Shown piece after piece: positions 38,100-46,137 of a stretch of 64,000 bases of DNA. Source of the DNA: 67-14 sp020438345 (GTDB lineage: Bacteria > Actinomycetota > Thermoleophilia > Solirubrobacterales > 70-9). Within the stretch, counting starts at the first letter, position 1; every line of letters starts with the position of its first letter. A program made the translations under genes and the position numbers. Where the stretch lies: positions 1 to 64,000 of the forward strand of contig CALMSY010000018.1 of assembly GCA_937872475.1 (NCBI GenBank), written 5' to 3'. The notes beneath the pieces were generated by a model. The model worked only from the letters and a program-made list of their open reading frames with translations, searched no databases and was not told where the DNA came from.

Positions 38100-39185
38100 T
38101 CAGAAAAGAGACTGGTGGCCGGAAGGAACCGGAAGGCCGAGGTGACTGAAAGCTGCCGGGGTAAGCACACGGCCCCTTGGTGTTCGCTTGAGCAGACCCA
38201 TCTGGAGCAGATAGGGCTCGAGGACATCTTCGATCGTGTCCTGCTCCTCACCGATCGCCACGGCGATCGTTGACAGTCCGACCGGTCCGCCACCAAAGCG
38301 GATTGCGATCAGCTCAAGCAATGCCCGGTCAGCCCGGTCCAGGCCAATCCGGTCCACCTCAAGCATCTCAAGTGCCGAGCCGGCCATTTCGGCATCAACG
38401 GCGCCTGAGCCCTTGACTTCAGCGAAGTCACGGACCCGCTTCAAAAGCCGGTTGGCCACACGCGGCGTCCCCCGGGACCGTTCAGCTATGGCCAACGCCC
38501 CGCCCGCGTCGATCTCCACCCCGAGGATCCCGGCCGAACGCACGACGATCTTCGAAAGGTCTGCCGGCGTGTAGTACTCAAGCCGGTGCGAAACGCCGAA
38601 CCTGTCCCGCAGCGGGGTCGTGAGGAGGCCACTTCTGGTCGTCGCTCCGATCAAGGTGAACGGCGGCAATGGCAGAGTCACCGTCTGGGCTCCGGCCCCC
38701 TGGCCGAGCACAACCGGAAGTTCACCGTCTTCCATGGCGGGGTAGAGAGTCTCTTCGACCGCTCGTCCCAGCCGGTGGATCTCGTCGATGAAGAAAACGC
38801 TGCCCGGCTCCAGGGAGGTGAGGAATGCAGCGACATCGCCCTTTCGTTCCAGTGCCGGTCCGGCAGTCTGGATCAATGGCACGCCCATCTCGGCGGCGAC
38901 GATATTGGCCAGTGATGTCTTCCCGAGCCCGGGCGGGCCAGCCAGAAGAACATGGTCGAGCGGTTCACCGCGACGGCGCGCTGCTTCGATGAATACCGAG
39001 AGCTGGCCGGTCACCGGCTTCTGGTTTACGAAATCATCGAGAGTCGGCGGCCGCAGGGACTGGTCCAGTTCCTGGTCCGGCTGATCGGCCCGGGCATCAT
39101 GAACCCTGGGTTCCGCGCCCTCGGGCAGATCGGCCTCGACTCCAAGATCGATCCGTTTACCTTCGAATTCGGGCAGGTCACTCAT
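38100..39185 (-). CDS. ruvB: Holliday junction helicase motor RuvB
   Basis: AAA+ ring ATPase that drives branch migration with RuvA. Walker A GPPGLGKTSLA near residue 83, Walker B FIDEIHRL near 133, sensor GATTRSG near 180, and a C-terminal winged helix with PRGRVLTPAAF. 361 residues, normal apart from an Asp/Glu-rich N-terminal 35-residue extension. Last gene of yebC-ruvC-ruvA-ruvB. Confidence 0.96.
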   Translation of the reverse strand: MSDLPEFEGKRIDLGVEADLPEGAEPRVHDARADQPDQELDQSLRPPTLDDFVNQKPVTGQLSVFIEAARRRGEPLDHVLLAGPPGLGKTSLANIVAAEMGVPLIQTAGPALERKGDVAAFLTSLEPGSVFFIDEIHRLGRAVEETLYPAMEDGELPVVLGQGAGAQTVTLPLPPFTLIGATTRSGLLTTPLRDRFGVSHRLEYYTPADLSKIVVRSAGILGVEIDAGGALAIAERSRGTPRVANRLLKRVRDFAEVKGSGAVDAEMAGSALEMLEVDRIGLDRADRALLELIAIRFGGGPVGLSTIAVAIGEEQDTIEDVLEPYLLQMGLLKRTPRGRVLTPAAFSHLGLPVPSGHQSLF

Positions 39186-39229
39186 CGACTCGGTGTTCCG
39201 GTTCTAGCTGGTGCACCACACACAGGGTG

Positions 39230-39829
39230 TCACTCATTTCGGCCGGAAGCAGCGGCCCGCTTCAGGGCGGCACCGATCAACTGCTGCGGGTCATCACCTT
39301 CGCCGACTCCATCGAGGAGCTGTTCGGCTTCCAGCGGGGCGTATCCGAGGTTGATCAGGCCATCTCGGGCCATTGAGCGGGCATCCGAAGTGGCCGGAGC
39401 GATGGTTTCGCCGGTTTCCTCGGCGACCGAAGTGACTTTGTCCTTCAACTCGAGAATGATCCGGTCGGCGGTTCGCTTGCCAATTCCGTTCACAGCCTGA
39501 AACCGTTTTGCGTCACCGGCCATGATCGCCCGGGTCAGCTCCCTGTGCGGCCCGCCTGAAAGGGCAGCGATCGCCATCTTCGGACCCACGCCACCGACCG
39601 CGATCAGCATGTTGAAAAGGTCCCGTTCCTCCTCGGAGGAAAACCCGTAGAGCTGAAGGCTGTCATCCCGGCTGATCGTCTCGGCGTGAAGAAAAATCTC
39701 CTGACCGGCAGCGGGAACCGCACGAAGGGTTTCCGAACTCACGGCAAGGCGATAGCCGACTCCGGAAGCCTCGATCACGACGTGATCGGCGCGTCGCACC
39801 AGGACTTCGCCGCGGACCGTGGCGATCAA
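39230..39829 (-). CDS. ruvA: Holliday junction-binding protein RuvA
   Basis: Tetrameric junction clamp. OB fold at the N-terminus (MIATVRGEVL), two helix-hairpin-helix motifs (LLNMLIAVGGVGPKMAIAAL-like near residue 70 and FQAVNGIGKRTADRI near 110), then a flexible linker and the C-terminal domain III (GLINLGYAPLEAEQLL) that contacts RuvB. 199 residues. Overlaps ruvC by four bases. Confidence 0.95.
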   Translation of the reverse strand: MIATVRGEVLVRRADHVVIEASGVGYRLAVSSETLRAVPAAGQEIFLHAETISRDDSLQLYGFSSEEERDLFNMLIAVGGVGPKMAIAALSGGPHRELTRAIMAGDAKRFQAVNGIGKRTADRIILELKDKVTSVAEETGETIAPATSDARSMARDGLINLGYAPLEAEQLLDGVGEGDDPQQLIGAALKRAAASGRNE

Positions 39830-40359
39830 CTCGCCACCCGCAGGCCGGAGCGCGCACCGGCCAAGGCGGCATCGGCTGCGTCCCGGTGCCCAGCGGTGCC
39901 GCCATGGCAGATCGCTACTGCCAGAGCGTCAGCGGCATGATCCGGTTGAGGAACCTCGGAAAGGCCGAGCAACGTGGCTACCATCTTCTGAACCTGCCGC
40001 TTTGCGGCGTTGCCGGATCCGCAGACCGCTGTCTTGATCGCCTGGGGCGTATAGGTGAAGCAAGGAACCCCGCTCTGGGCGGCGGCAAGCAACGCGACCC
40101 CGGATGCCTGCCCTACCTTCATCGCCGAACCGACGTTCTTGCCGAAGTAGAGGTCCTCGATCGCCAGCGCCGCCGGCTGATGCCATTTGATCAGTCGGCT
40201 CAGGGTCCCGTGAATCTCGCCCAGCCGATCCTCGATCGGATCGGCGGAAGCTGTCTCGATCGCACCACCATCCAGAGCGACCATATGTCCCCCTTCGATA
40301 CGGACCACGCCGAAACCGAGATTGGCAGTCCCGGGATCTATCCCCATAACCACTCTCAT
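39826..40359 (-). CDS. ruvC: Holliday junction resolvase RuvC
   Basis: Dimeric Mg2+ nuclease that cuts Holliday junctions. RNase H-like fold with the acidic residues in GIDPGTANLGFGVV (D7), AIEDLYFG (E near 68) and the C-terminal DHAADALAVAICH pair near 138-141. 177 residues. Overlaps ruvA by four bases and follows yebC after 62 bases. Confidence 0.96.
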   Translation of the reverse strand: MRVVMGIDPGTANLGFGVVRIEGGHMVALDGGAIETASADPIEDRLGEIHGTLSRLIKWHQPAALAIEDLYFGKNVGSAMKVGQASGVALLAAAQSGVPCFTYTPQAIKTAVCGSGNAAKRQVQKMVATLLGLSEVPQPDHAADALAVAICHGGTAGHRDAADAALAGARSGLRVAS

Positions 40360-40421
40360 GGTTCCCTATTCAACGACAGCCATCGGACGCCTCCCCGGAG
40401 GGAGGTACAAAACCAGCGGTC

Positions 40422-41168
40422 TCAGGCGAGTTTTTCGAGTATTTCTTCCGGAATGTCGAAGTTGGCATGCACTTCGTTGACGTCATCCTGGTCTTCGATC
40501 GCCTCCAGCAACTTGATCAGGGTCCCCGCTTCCGATTCCCCCACTTCGACGGTGTTCCTGGGAATCACCTCAAGGCCGGCAGATTCGATGTCGATGCCTT
40601 CAGCTTCGACTGCCTGCTTCACCGCGGTCAGATCGGCGGGTTCAGCAAGCACGCGAAGCATGCCGTCTTCTTCCACCACATCGCTCGCACCCGCGTCAAT
40701 CGCACCCATCAAGTCATCCTCGGTGTTGGAACTGCCATCAATGACGATCACACCGTGCGTTTCAAACATCCAGGCGACCGAACCGGGCTCACCGAGGCTG
40801 CCGCCGTGTTTGGTGAAGGCATGCCGGACCTCGGCGCTGGTGCGATTGCGGTTATCGGTCAAGGCATCCACCAGGATTGCCGCGCCCCCGGGGCCGTAGC
40901 CTTCAAACTGGATCCGCTCGACTACGACAGCGTCATCGCCTTCACCGGTGCCACGGTCGATCGCCCGGTCGATGTTCGCTTTAGGCATGGACTGTGCCCT
41001 GGCTTTCTGGATTGCGGTCGCGAGAGCCGGGTTGCCGTCCGGATCTCCACCACCTTCACGGGCGGCAATAGTGATCGCTCGCGCGAGCTTGGTGAACAGC
41101 TGACCACGCTTCGCGTCGGCAGCCCCCTTCTTGTGTTTGATCGATGACCATTTCGAGTGACCGGACAT
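40422..41168 (-). CDS. YebC/PmpR-family protein
   Basis: 248 residues beginning MSGHSKWSSIKHKKGAADAK, the family hallmark, then KARAQSMPKANIDRAIDRGTGE and the acidic C-terminal domain. Members are described as DNA-binding regulators of quorum sensing or Holliday junction genes, and some have been shown to relieve ribosome stalling at polyproline; which holds here is open. First gene of the ruv operon. Confidence 0.95.
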   Translation of the reverse strand: MSGHSKWSSIKHKKGAADAKRGQLFTKLARAITIAAREGGGDPDGNPALATAIQKARAQSMPKANIDRAIDRGTGEGDDAVVVERIQFEGYGPGGAAILVDALTDNRNRTSAEVRHAFTKHGGSLGEPGSVAWMFETHGVIVIDGSSNTEDDLMGAIDAGASDVVEEDGMLRVLAEPADLTAVKQAVEAEGIDIESAGLEVIPRNTVEVGESEAGTLIKLLEAIEDQDDVNEVHANFDIPEEILEKLA

Positions 41169-41196
41169 GGTGTGATTCTATGAACAAGACGAACAG

Positions 41197-41628
41197 ATGA
41201 ATTCACACGGCAAATTCGGGGTCGGTAGAACCGTGGCAGCGGGCCTCGTCGCCTGCGTGATGCTGCTCGCCGCTCTTTCGCTCTGGTCGGTGATTCCACT
41301 GGTCTGGCTATGGATCGGATCGCAGTTTGCAAACAGCCAGTTCCCCAGCCTCGGCCCATACCTGATCGTGCTGTTCGGAGCGATAATTTCGATCCTGATC
41401 GTGGCCTGGGTCCTCGGCCAGTTGAACGAGATTTACATCCGGCTGACCGGTGCCCGTGATGTGGGTCCGATCCGCATGGGCTGGATGAAGAGCCTCCGCG
41501 ACAGTGAAAAGTCAGGTGACCCGCCTTCCCTGATCGAAGTCGTGATCATCGGCTCCGTGGTGATTGCCTTTCTCTCGTTCCTCGCCTGGTTTTTCGTGCT
41601 CGCCGGGTCGCCACTCCCCGGCAACTGA
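41197..41628 (+). CDS. Hypothetical membrane protein, three helices
   Basis: 143 residues: helix 1 VAAGLVACVMLLAALSLWSVIPLVWLW, helix 2 YLIVLFGAIISILIVAWVLG, a hydrophilic loop (LTGARDVGPIRMGWMKSLRDSEK) and helix 3 VVIIGSVVIAFLSFLAWFFVLA (quoted in parts of 20 or fewer). Divergent from yebC (28 bases) and convergent with pdxT. Its stop codon lies in the first unit of a 14-bp triple repeat. No family recognised. Confidence 0.78.
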   Translation: MNSHGKFGVGRTVAAGLVACVMLLAALSLWSVIPLVWLWIGSQFANSQFPSLGPYLIVLFGAIISILIVAWVLGQLNEIYIRLTGARDVGPIRMGWMKSLRDSEKSGDPPSLIEVVIIGSVVIAFLSFLAWFFVLAGSPLPGN

Positions 41629-41668
41629 GCTCAGACGGCTGAGCTCAGACGGCTGAGCTCAGACGGCT
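41627..41668. repeat. Three perfect 14-bp tandem repeats
   Basis: GAGCTCAGACGGCT occurs three times in a row, covering the stop codons of both convergent genes (plus-strand stop 41626-41628, pdxT stop 41659-41661). Each junction makes the palindrome CTGAGCTCAG. No T tract, so not a normal terminator. Copy number may vary by slippage. Confidence 0.92.
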
Positions 41669-42270
41669 CCGTTTGCGGCAACTAGGCAGACTCCGGCAAA
41701 CCAGCGGTGAATCCGGTTGTCCGGGGTCAGTTCCGGATGGAACGAAATCGCGGTAACACTGCCCTCGCGCACCGCGACGGGATGGCCCCGTACTTCACTC
41801 AATACCCGCACACCGCGGCCGGCTTCCTCAACCCAGGGAGCCCGGATGAAAACAGCCCTGAATGTTCCATCCACCAGTCCGCCAATCTCGACTTCTTCCT
41901 CGAAGCTGGCCAGTTGCCGACCGAAGGCATTGCGTCTGGTCGTGATGTCAATCAGCCCGAGGTGATCCCGGCCCGCGATGATCATTCCCGCGCAGGTACC
42001 GAGCACGGGCCGACCCGAAGCATGGTGGGTGCGGATCGCCGGAGCAAGCCCGGCATTTTCGATTCCCATGAGGATCGTGGTGCTCTCCCCGCCGGGGAGG
42101 ATCAAGCCCTCGAGGCCATCCAGGTGTTCCGGCAGCCGTACTTCCACAGGAACGGCACCGACATCACGCAGATGCTCTACATGCCGCTGAAACCCGCCCT
42201 GGACCGCAAGTACGCCGATCCGCGGATTCCCTCGGGAACGGCTTGTGGCGCTACCAGCCCCGCTGGGCAA
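41659..42270 (-). CDS. pdxT: Pyridoxal 5'-phosphate synthase glutaminase subunit
   Basis: Supplies ammonia to PdxS for PLP synthesis. IGVLAVQGGFQRH begins the fold; PGGESTT near 60, the nucleophile in GTCAGMIIAG near 92 and the SFHPEL histidine/glutamate near 183 complete the triad. No ATG or GTG lies before IGVLAVQG. The TTG at 42270 (GAGGA upstream, 20-base overlap with pdxS) gives 203 residues with a 16-residue extension; ATC at 42219, with GAGGGA eight bases upstream, would give the usual 186-residue size. The true start is uncertain. Confidence 0.9.
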   Translation of the reverse strand: MPSGAGSATSRSRGNPRIGVLAVQGGFQRHVEHLRDVGAVPVEVRLPEHLDGLEGLILPGGESTTILMGIENAGLAPAIRTHHASGRPVLGTCAGMIIAGRDHLGLIDITTRRNAFGRQLASFEEEVEIGGLVDGTFRAVFIRAPWVEEAGRGVRVLSEVRGHPVAVREGSVTAISFHPELTPDNRIHRWFAGVCLVAANGAV

Positions 42271-43135
42271 GGCGGCCGTCCTCGCCGAGGGCGGCAATCT
42301 CGATTCCCGGCATGGCCTCGCCCAGCTGCTCGGATGCTGCAGCGATGCGATCGGCATCGTTGAAATGCGTGGTTGCCTCAACGATGGCCCGGGCCCGGCG
42401 TTCGGGGTCATCCGACTTGAAAATGCCGGAGCCGACAAAGTTGCCTTCTGCCCCGAGCTGCATCATCAGGGCCGCATCCGCGGGAGTAGCGATGCCGCCA
42501 GCACAGAACATTGGAACTGGCAGCCAGCCGGTGGTGGCGACTTCGCGGACCAGGTCCACGGGCGCCCGGAGGTCCTTGGCAGCAGCCGGAAGCTCGGTTG
42601 GGCTGAGCGTGGTCAGTCGCTTGACTTCGCCGACGATTTCGCGCATGTGGCGAACCGCTTCGACGACGTTGCCGGTACCGGCTTCACCCTTGGAACGGAT
42701 CATTGCGGCACCCTCACCTATCCGGCGCAGGGCCTCACCGAGATTGGTCGCACCACACACAAAGGGAGCATCAAAAGCGAACTTGTCAATGTGATTTATC
42801 TCGTCGGCCGGGGTCAGAACCTCCGACTCGTCGATGAAGTCGATTGAAAGCGACTGGAGAACCTGGGCTTCAACGAAATGACCTATCCGGACTTTGGCCA
42901 TGACCGGAATTGAAACCGATTCCTGGATCTCCTTGATCATTTTCGGATTCGACATGCGGGCCACCCCGCCGTCCTTGCGGATGTCGGCAGGCACCCTTTC
43001 AAGGGCCATCACCGCGCAGGCCCCCGCATCTTCGGCGATCTTTGCCTGTTCGGCATCGACCACATCCATGATCACGCCGCCCTTGAGCATCTCTGCCAGG
43101 CCGGTCTTTACTCGGAACGTCGCTTCTTCAGCCAT
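42251..43135 (-). CDS. pdxS: Pyridoxal 5'-phosphate synthase lyase subunit
   Basis: Assembles PLP from ribose 5-phosphate, glyceraldehyde 3-phosphate and ammonia. TFRVKTGLAEMLKGGVIMDV at the start carries the first active-site lysine region and Asp; K in MAKVRIGHFVEAQ near residue 79 and K near 147 (IRSKGEAGTGN) are the lysines that carry intermediates. 294 residues from ATG 43135, which has GGAGGGG directly upstream. Fully typical dodecameric PdxS. Confidence 0.96.
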   Translation of the reverse strand: MAEEATFRVKTGLAEMLKGGVIMDVVDAEQAKIAEDAGACAVMALERVPADIRKDGGVARMSNPKMIKEIQESVSIPVMAKVRIGHFVEAQVLQSLSIDFIDESEVLTPADEINHIDKFAFDAPFVCGATNLGEALRRIGEGAAMIRSKGEAGTGNVVEAVRHMREIVGEVKRLTTLSPTELPAAAKDLRAPVDLVREVATTGWLPVPMFCAGGIATPADAALMMQLGAEGNFVGSGIFKSDDPERRARAIVEATTHFNDADRIAAASEQLGEAMPGIEIAALGEDGRLAQRGW

Positions 43136-43193
43136 CCCCTCCAATATAGAGAGCGCGGCGCTGCGGCGGCGCCGTCGAATCGGCAGTGCCTTT

Positions 43194-44042
43194 CTACTTC
43201 AGCTTGTAGGCGCGGATGCGCTCGGAATCACTGTCTTCACTGATCGAATAGACGCCGTGTGCGAGCGCGTGGACCAGGGCCATCAGCGCCGTGTTGGAAC
43301 GCAAGAACGACGGGCTGTTCGAAGAGTAGTAGAGACTCATCTCGGCTTTCTTCACATCATCGGAGAGAGTCGCATCAGCGATCGCGAGCGTTCGGGCACC
43401 TCGATGCCCTGCGAGCTTCATGGCTCGCGCGAGCAAGGCATGCGAACGACCGGAGGAGAGGGTGATGAGCAGTGTTTCCTCATCCACGCGGCCGAGGCGC
43501 TGGAGGGAAGGCCCTGCGGTCGAGGTGACGATCTCGGCACGGATGTCGAGCAGACTGAGCGTGTGGCGAAGGTAGCTTGCGAAGAAAGCCATCTGGTCGG
43601 TACCGACGATGACCACCTGGCTTGCCTCCGAAAGCGCCGAAACCGCAGAGTCGATCTGGGCCTGATCGAGCTTGCGGGCGGTCTCTTCAAGATTCGAGTG
43701 GTCGGTTCCGAGGGATGCCTCGAATTCCGAATGGTCAAACGAAAAGAGCATTCGTCCCGTGCCCTCTTCACCTCCGACCGTTGCGCGGTACTCCTCGATC
43801 GCCGACGCCTGAAGCTCAGGGTAGCCCTCGAATCCGAGTGCCTGCGAGAATCGGACAACTGTCGATGAAGATGTGCCGGCCCTGCGGGCCAGCTCTTCCG
43901 CGGTCAGAAAGGCCGCTTCGTCGAGATGATCGACTATGTAGCGAGCGACATCTTTCTGGGAGCGCGAAAACTCGTCGATCCGGTCCTCGATATAGATTGA
44001 CAGGGTCTTGGTATTGGCGGTCACGGTGCTCACGCCGATCAT
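43194..44042 (-). CDS. MurR/RpiR-family transcriptional regulator
   Basis: 282 residues. N-terminal HTH of the RpiR type (AEELARRAGTSSSTVVRFSQ near 50) and C-terminal SIS sugar-phosphate-binding domain (VVIVGTDQMAFFASYLRH, ITLSSGRSHALLARAMKLA). It reads toward pdxS with a 58-base gap, so it may control or be co-transcribed with pdxST; ribose 5-phosphate, a PdxS substrate, would be an apt ligand, but this is speculation. Confidence 0.9.
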   Translation of the reverse strand: MIGVSTVTANTKTLSIYIEDRIDEFSRSQKDVARYIVDHLDEAAFLTAEELARRAGTSSSTVVRFSQALGFEGYPELQASAIEEYRATVGGEEGTGRMLFSFDHSEFEASLGTDHSNLEETARKLDQAQIDSAVSALSEASQVVIVGTDQMAFFASYLRHTLSLLDIRAEIVTSTAGPSLQRLGRVDEETLLITLSSGRSHALLARAMKLAGHRGARTLAIADATLSDDVKKAEMSLYYSSNSPSFLRSNTALMALVHALAHGVYSISEDSDSERIRAYKLK

Positions 44043-44091
44043 TTCGCCCCTCCCCCGCGTTTCCCTTCAATTTTGCTCTGAGCAGGGACTT

Positions 44092-44427
44092 TTGAACAGA
44101 TTCTCAGGACTTCCGAACCGTCGCACTTCACTCACCGGTCTCACCGATGAGGGCGACGAGATCTGGATTATCAGGTCGATCTCCCAGAAGTTCTACAACT
44201 GCCTCGGTTGCCGGGGTCCGATTGACATCGGTGACGAGCATGTCGTCGTCCAATACGTCGGGGTAGCTGGCGGCACCGAGCATTCCCACTGGCACCATCG
44301 CTGTGCCGAGGAGATCCTCTATTCACAGGTCCGTGGCATGCGGCAGGTATCTTCGAAGGAATCGAGCCGTGACCGCCTCGAAGGCCGGGGCCGCCGCCCG
44401 CCCGGACGCAGGCGACGTCCACGCTGA
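44092..44427 (+). CDS. Small zinc-binding protein of unknown role
   Basis: 111 residues from a TTG at 44092 with AGGGA just upstream. A conserved-looking core reads GDEIWIIRSISQKFYNCLGC, then GPIDIGDEHVVVQYV and EHSHWHHRCAEEIL: CxxC plus HxHxHHxxC is a probable zinc site (two Cys, His, Cys). The last 25 residues are Arg/Gly-rich (RDRLEGRGRRPPGRRRRPR). It is divergent from the rpiR gene (49-base gap). The family name is not known to me. Confidence 0.7.
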   Translation: MNRFSGLPNRRTSLTGLTDEGDEIWIIRSISQKFYNCLGCRGPIDIGDEHVVVQYVGVAGGTEHSHWHHRCAEEILYSQVRGMRQVSSKESSRDRLEGRGRRPPGRRRRPR

Positions 44428-44491
44428 CTCCAGGACCTTTCAACGGAGAAACGGAACCGGCCGCCACCCATCCCCGGCCGGCCAACAAGGA

Positions 44492-45136
44492 CTATCTGCG
44501 ACGGGACCGCACCACCAGACCGGCGATCGTGCCGATAGCGAGGCCGGCGACGATGATCAGCAGCAGGCTCTTGCCTCCGCCTTCGTCGGAACTCGAAGCT
44601 GGCTCGCCTTCCTCCGCTACCTGAGGGTTCCCGGACCCGGCCTCGGACGGCGCCCCGGCGTCGGGAGCTTTCGCCGTTGAAGTGAGGGTCAGGGCAGGTG
44701 CCGGAAGCTCCGGTTCCACATTGCCCCTTACCGGCTGGATCCAGGCAGTTGAAGCTCCTCCTTCGCATTTCTGGATCGACTTGAACATCACGGTCTCCCC
44801 TTTCTCGCCTTCGAGCGTGGCCCGAAAGGGAAATGACTGCTCGTGGTGATCCGGAAGTGGCCCGCCGCGCCAGGAAAATTCAGTGGCCGACGTTTTTGCC
44901 TTCCAGCCTGTGACAGGCAGGGCTTTGACTCCGCTTGCCGCCGAAGGCACCTGAACAACGACGGCGGTGGTGGCAGCACCGTCACAGCCATGCCCGATGT
45001 GAAGGCTCAAGCGGACCGGCTGACCGGCCGGCGCTTCGGCCGGGGTCATTTCGACATGCGCCGTGGCTGTCCCGGCAAAAGCCGGGACAGCCACGAGCGC
45101 AGCGAGAGTCACAAGCAGATTCCTGACTCCGATCAT
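44492..45136 (-). CDS. YcnI-like copper-binding exported protein, copy 1
   Basis: 214 residues: signal peptide ending TATA|H, a DUF1775 (YcnI) beta domain of about 130 residues (HVEMTPAEAPAGQPVRLSL, GHGCDGA, WRGGPLPDHH, TAWIQ), an acidic linker and one C-terminal membrane helix with RSRRR. Cleavage would leave histidine first, the copper ligand known from Bacillus YcnI, with Trp (AWIQ) also conserved. Last gene of the copper operon; nine bases follow copy 2. Confidence 0.9.
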   Translation of the reverse strand: MIGVRNLLVTLAALVAVPAFAGTATAHVEMTPAEAPAGQPVRLSLHIGHGCDGAATTAVVVQVPSAASGVKALPVTGWKAKTSATEFSWRGGPLPDHHEQSFPFRATLEGEKGETVMFKSIQKCEGGASTAWIQPVRGNVEPELPAPALTLTSTAKAPDAGAPSEAGSGNPQVAEEGEPASSSDEGGGKSLLLIIVAGLAIGTIAGLVVRSRRR

Positions 45137-45145
45137 GCAGTCAGG

Positions 45146-45829
45146 CTACTTGCTGCGGCCCCTGGCGAGTGCTGTCGAGCCGACAATGAGACCCAGCGCA
45201 CCAACGATCAAGGCAACGATCGAGAGGCCGTTGCCGGAATCGCTGTCGTCACCTTCGGAAGCCGATGTGGCCTCGCTTCCTTCTTCCTCGTGCGCGGCCT
45301 GGCCATGTTCCTCGGATTCACCGAGTTCGACCGCCGGGGCCGGATGTTCAGGTTCTTCTCCGCTGGCGGGAGTCGACTGGATCCACGCGGTCTCCTCACC
45401 GTTCACGCAGCCCTGAAGAACCTTGAACTCGGCTTTCTCGCCCTGCTCTCCGGCGAAGGCGACGCTCAGCGGGAACTGCTGCAGCTGGCCATCAGGCAGC
45501 GGGCCGCCCTTCCAGGTAACCACCCGCACGCCTTCAGTCACCTTTTCACCATGCATTTCGCTCGGGCGGGGGAGCTTGCCCTCGGTCGTGCTTATTTCCC
45601 AACCCGGGACCACACCGGGAGTCGCCGAGATCACCTGGGGTGGCATCTGGATCTCGACCCGATTGGTCGCAGCTGCGTCACATCCGTGGGGCACGGTGAA
45701 GGTCAGCATCGCGTAACCCTCCGAAGGTGCTTCTTCCGGGGCTACTGACACATGGGCCGAGGCCGTTGCCGGAATAGCCAGAGCGGCAAGGGCCAACAGA
45801 GCGAGGAGCATTCTTTTCTTGATTTTCAT
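45146..45829 (-). CDS. YcnI-like copper-binding exported protein, copy 2
   Basis: 227 residues from ATG 45829 (AAAGGA upstream). Signal peptide ending TASA|H, then HVSVAPEEAPSEGYAMLTF, PHGCDAAATNRVEIQMP, KGGPLPDGQLQQFPL and TAWIQSTP, a Glu/His-rich linker (ESEEHGQAAHEEEGSE) and a C-terminal membrane helix. Same layout as its neighbour, so a tandem duplication, but the two are clearly diverged. The His-bearing linker could add metal ligands. Confidence 0.92.
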   Translation of the reverse strand: MKIKKRMLLALLALAALAIPATASAHVSVAPEEAPSEGYAMLTFTVPHGCDAAATNRVEIQMPPQVISATPGVVPGWEISTTEGKLPRPSEMHGEKVTEGVRVVTWKGGPLPDGQLQQFPLSVAFAGEQGEKAEFKVLQGCVNGEETAWIQSTPASGEEPEHPAPAVELGESEEHGQAAHEEEGSEATSASEGDDSDSGNGLSIVALIVGALGLIVGSTALARGRSK

Positions 45830-45885
45830 TGGTTTCCTTTCGGGCAGCTTCGGGCTGCCGACTTCACATCGAATCGTTCGTGGAT

Positions 45886-46137
45886 TCAGATCTGAAGCGG
45901 AGGCCCGCGGCTCGCGAGCGAGTTCGCGATCAGCCTCCCGCCCCCGCTGCGCGACGGGAAGACCGAAGCGACCGACCAGAGACCCGAGCCGCCGTACCTG
46001 GCCGAACGGATCTGATCGAGGATCCGCGCGGTGCGGTGAATCACCGATTCGCCGGGATATCTGCCCAGCAGGAGAAACCCGACAAACAGAAGGAGCGGCG
46101 CAAGCGCAAGCAGAAAACCTGGAAGCCAGCTGCTCAT
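45886..46137 (-). CDS. Small membrane protein of the copper operon
   Basis: 83 residues: one N-terminal membrane helix (LPGFLLALAPLLLFVGFLLL) then GRYPGESVIHRTARIL and a basic region ending SRGPPLQI. Starts inside the copC-copD stop (four-base overlap), so it is translationally coupled. The C-terminus resembles that of the small membrane protein at the head of the operon (GRGPPSPAH). Function unknown; the operon context suggests a metal-transport accessory. Confidence 0.7.
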   Translation of the reverse strand: MSSWLPGFLLALAPLLLFVGFLLLGRYPGESVIHRTARILDQIRSARYGGSGLWSVASVFPSRSGGGRLIANSLASRGPPLQI

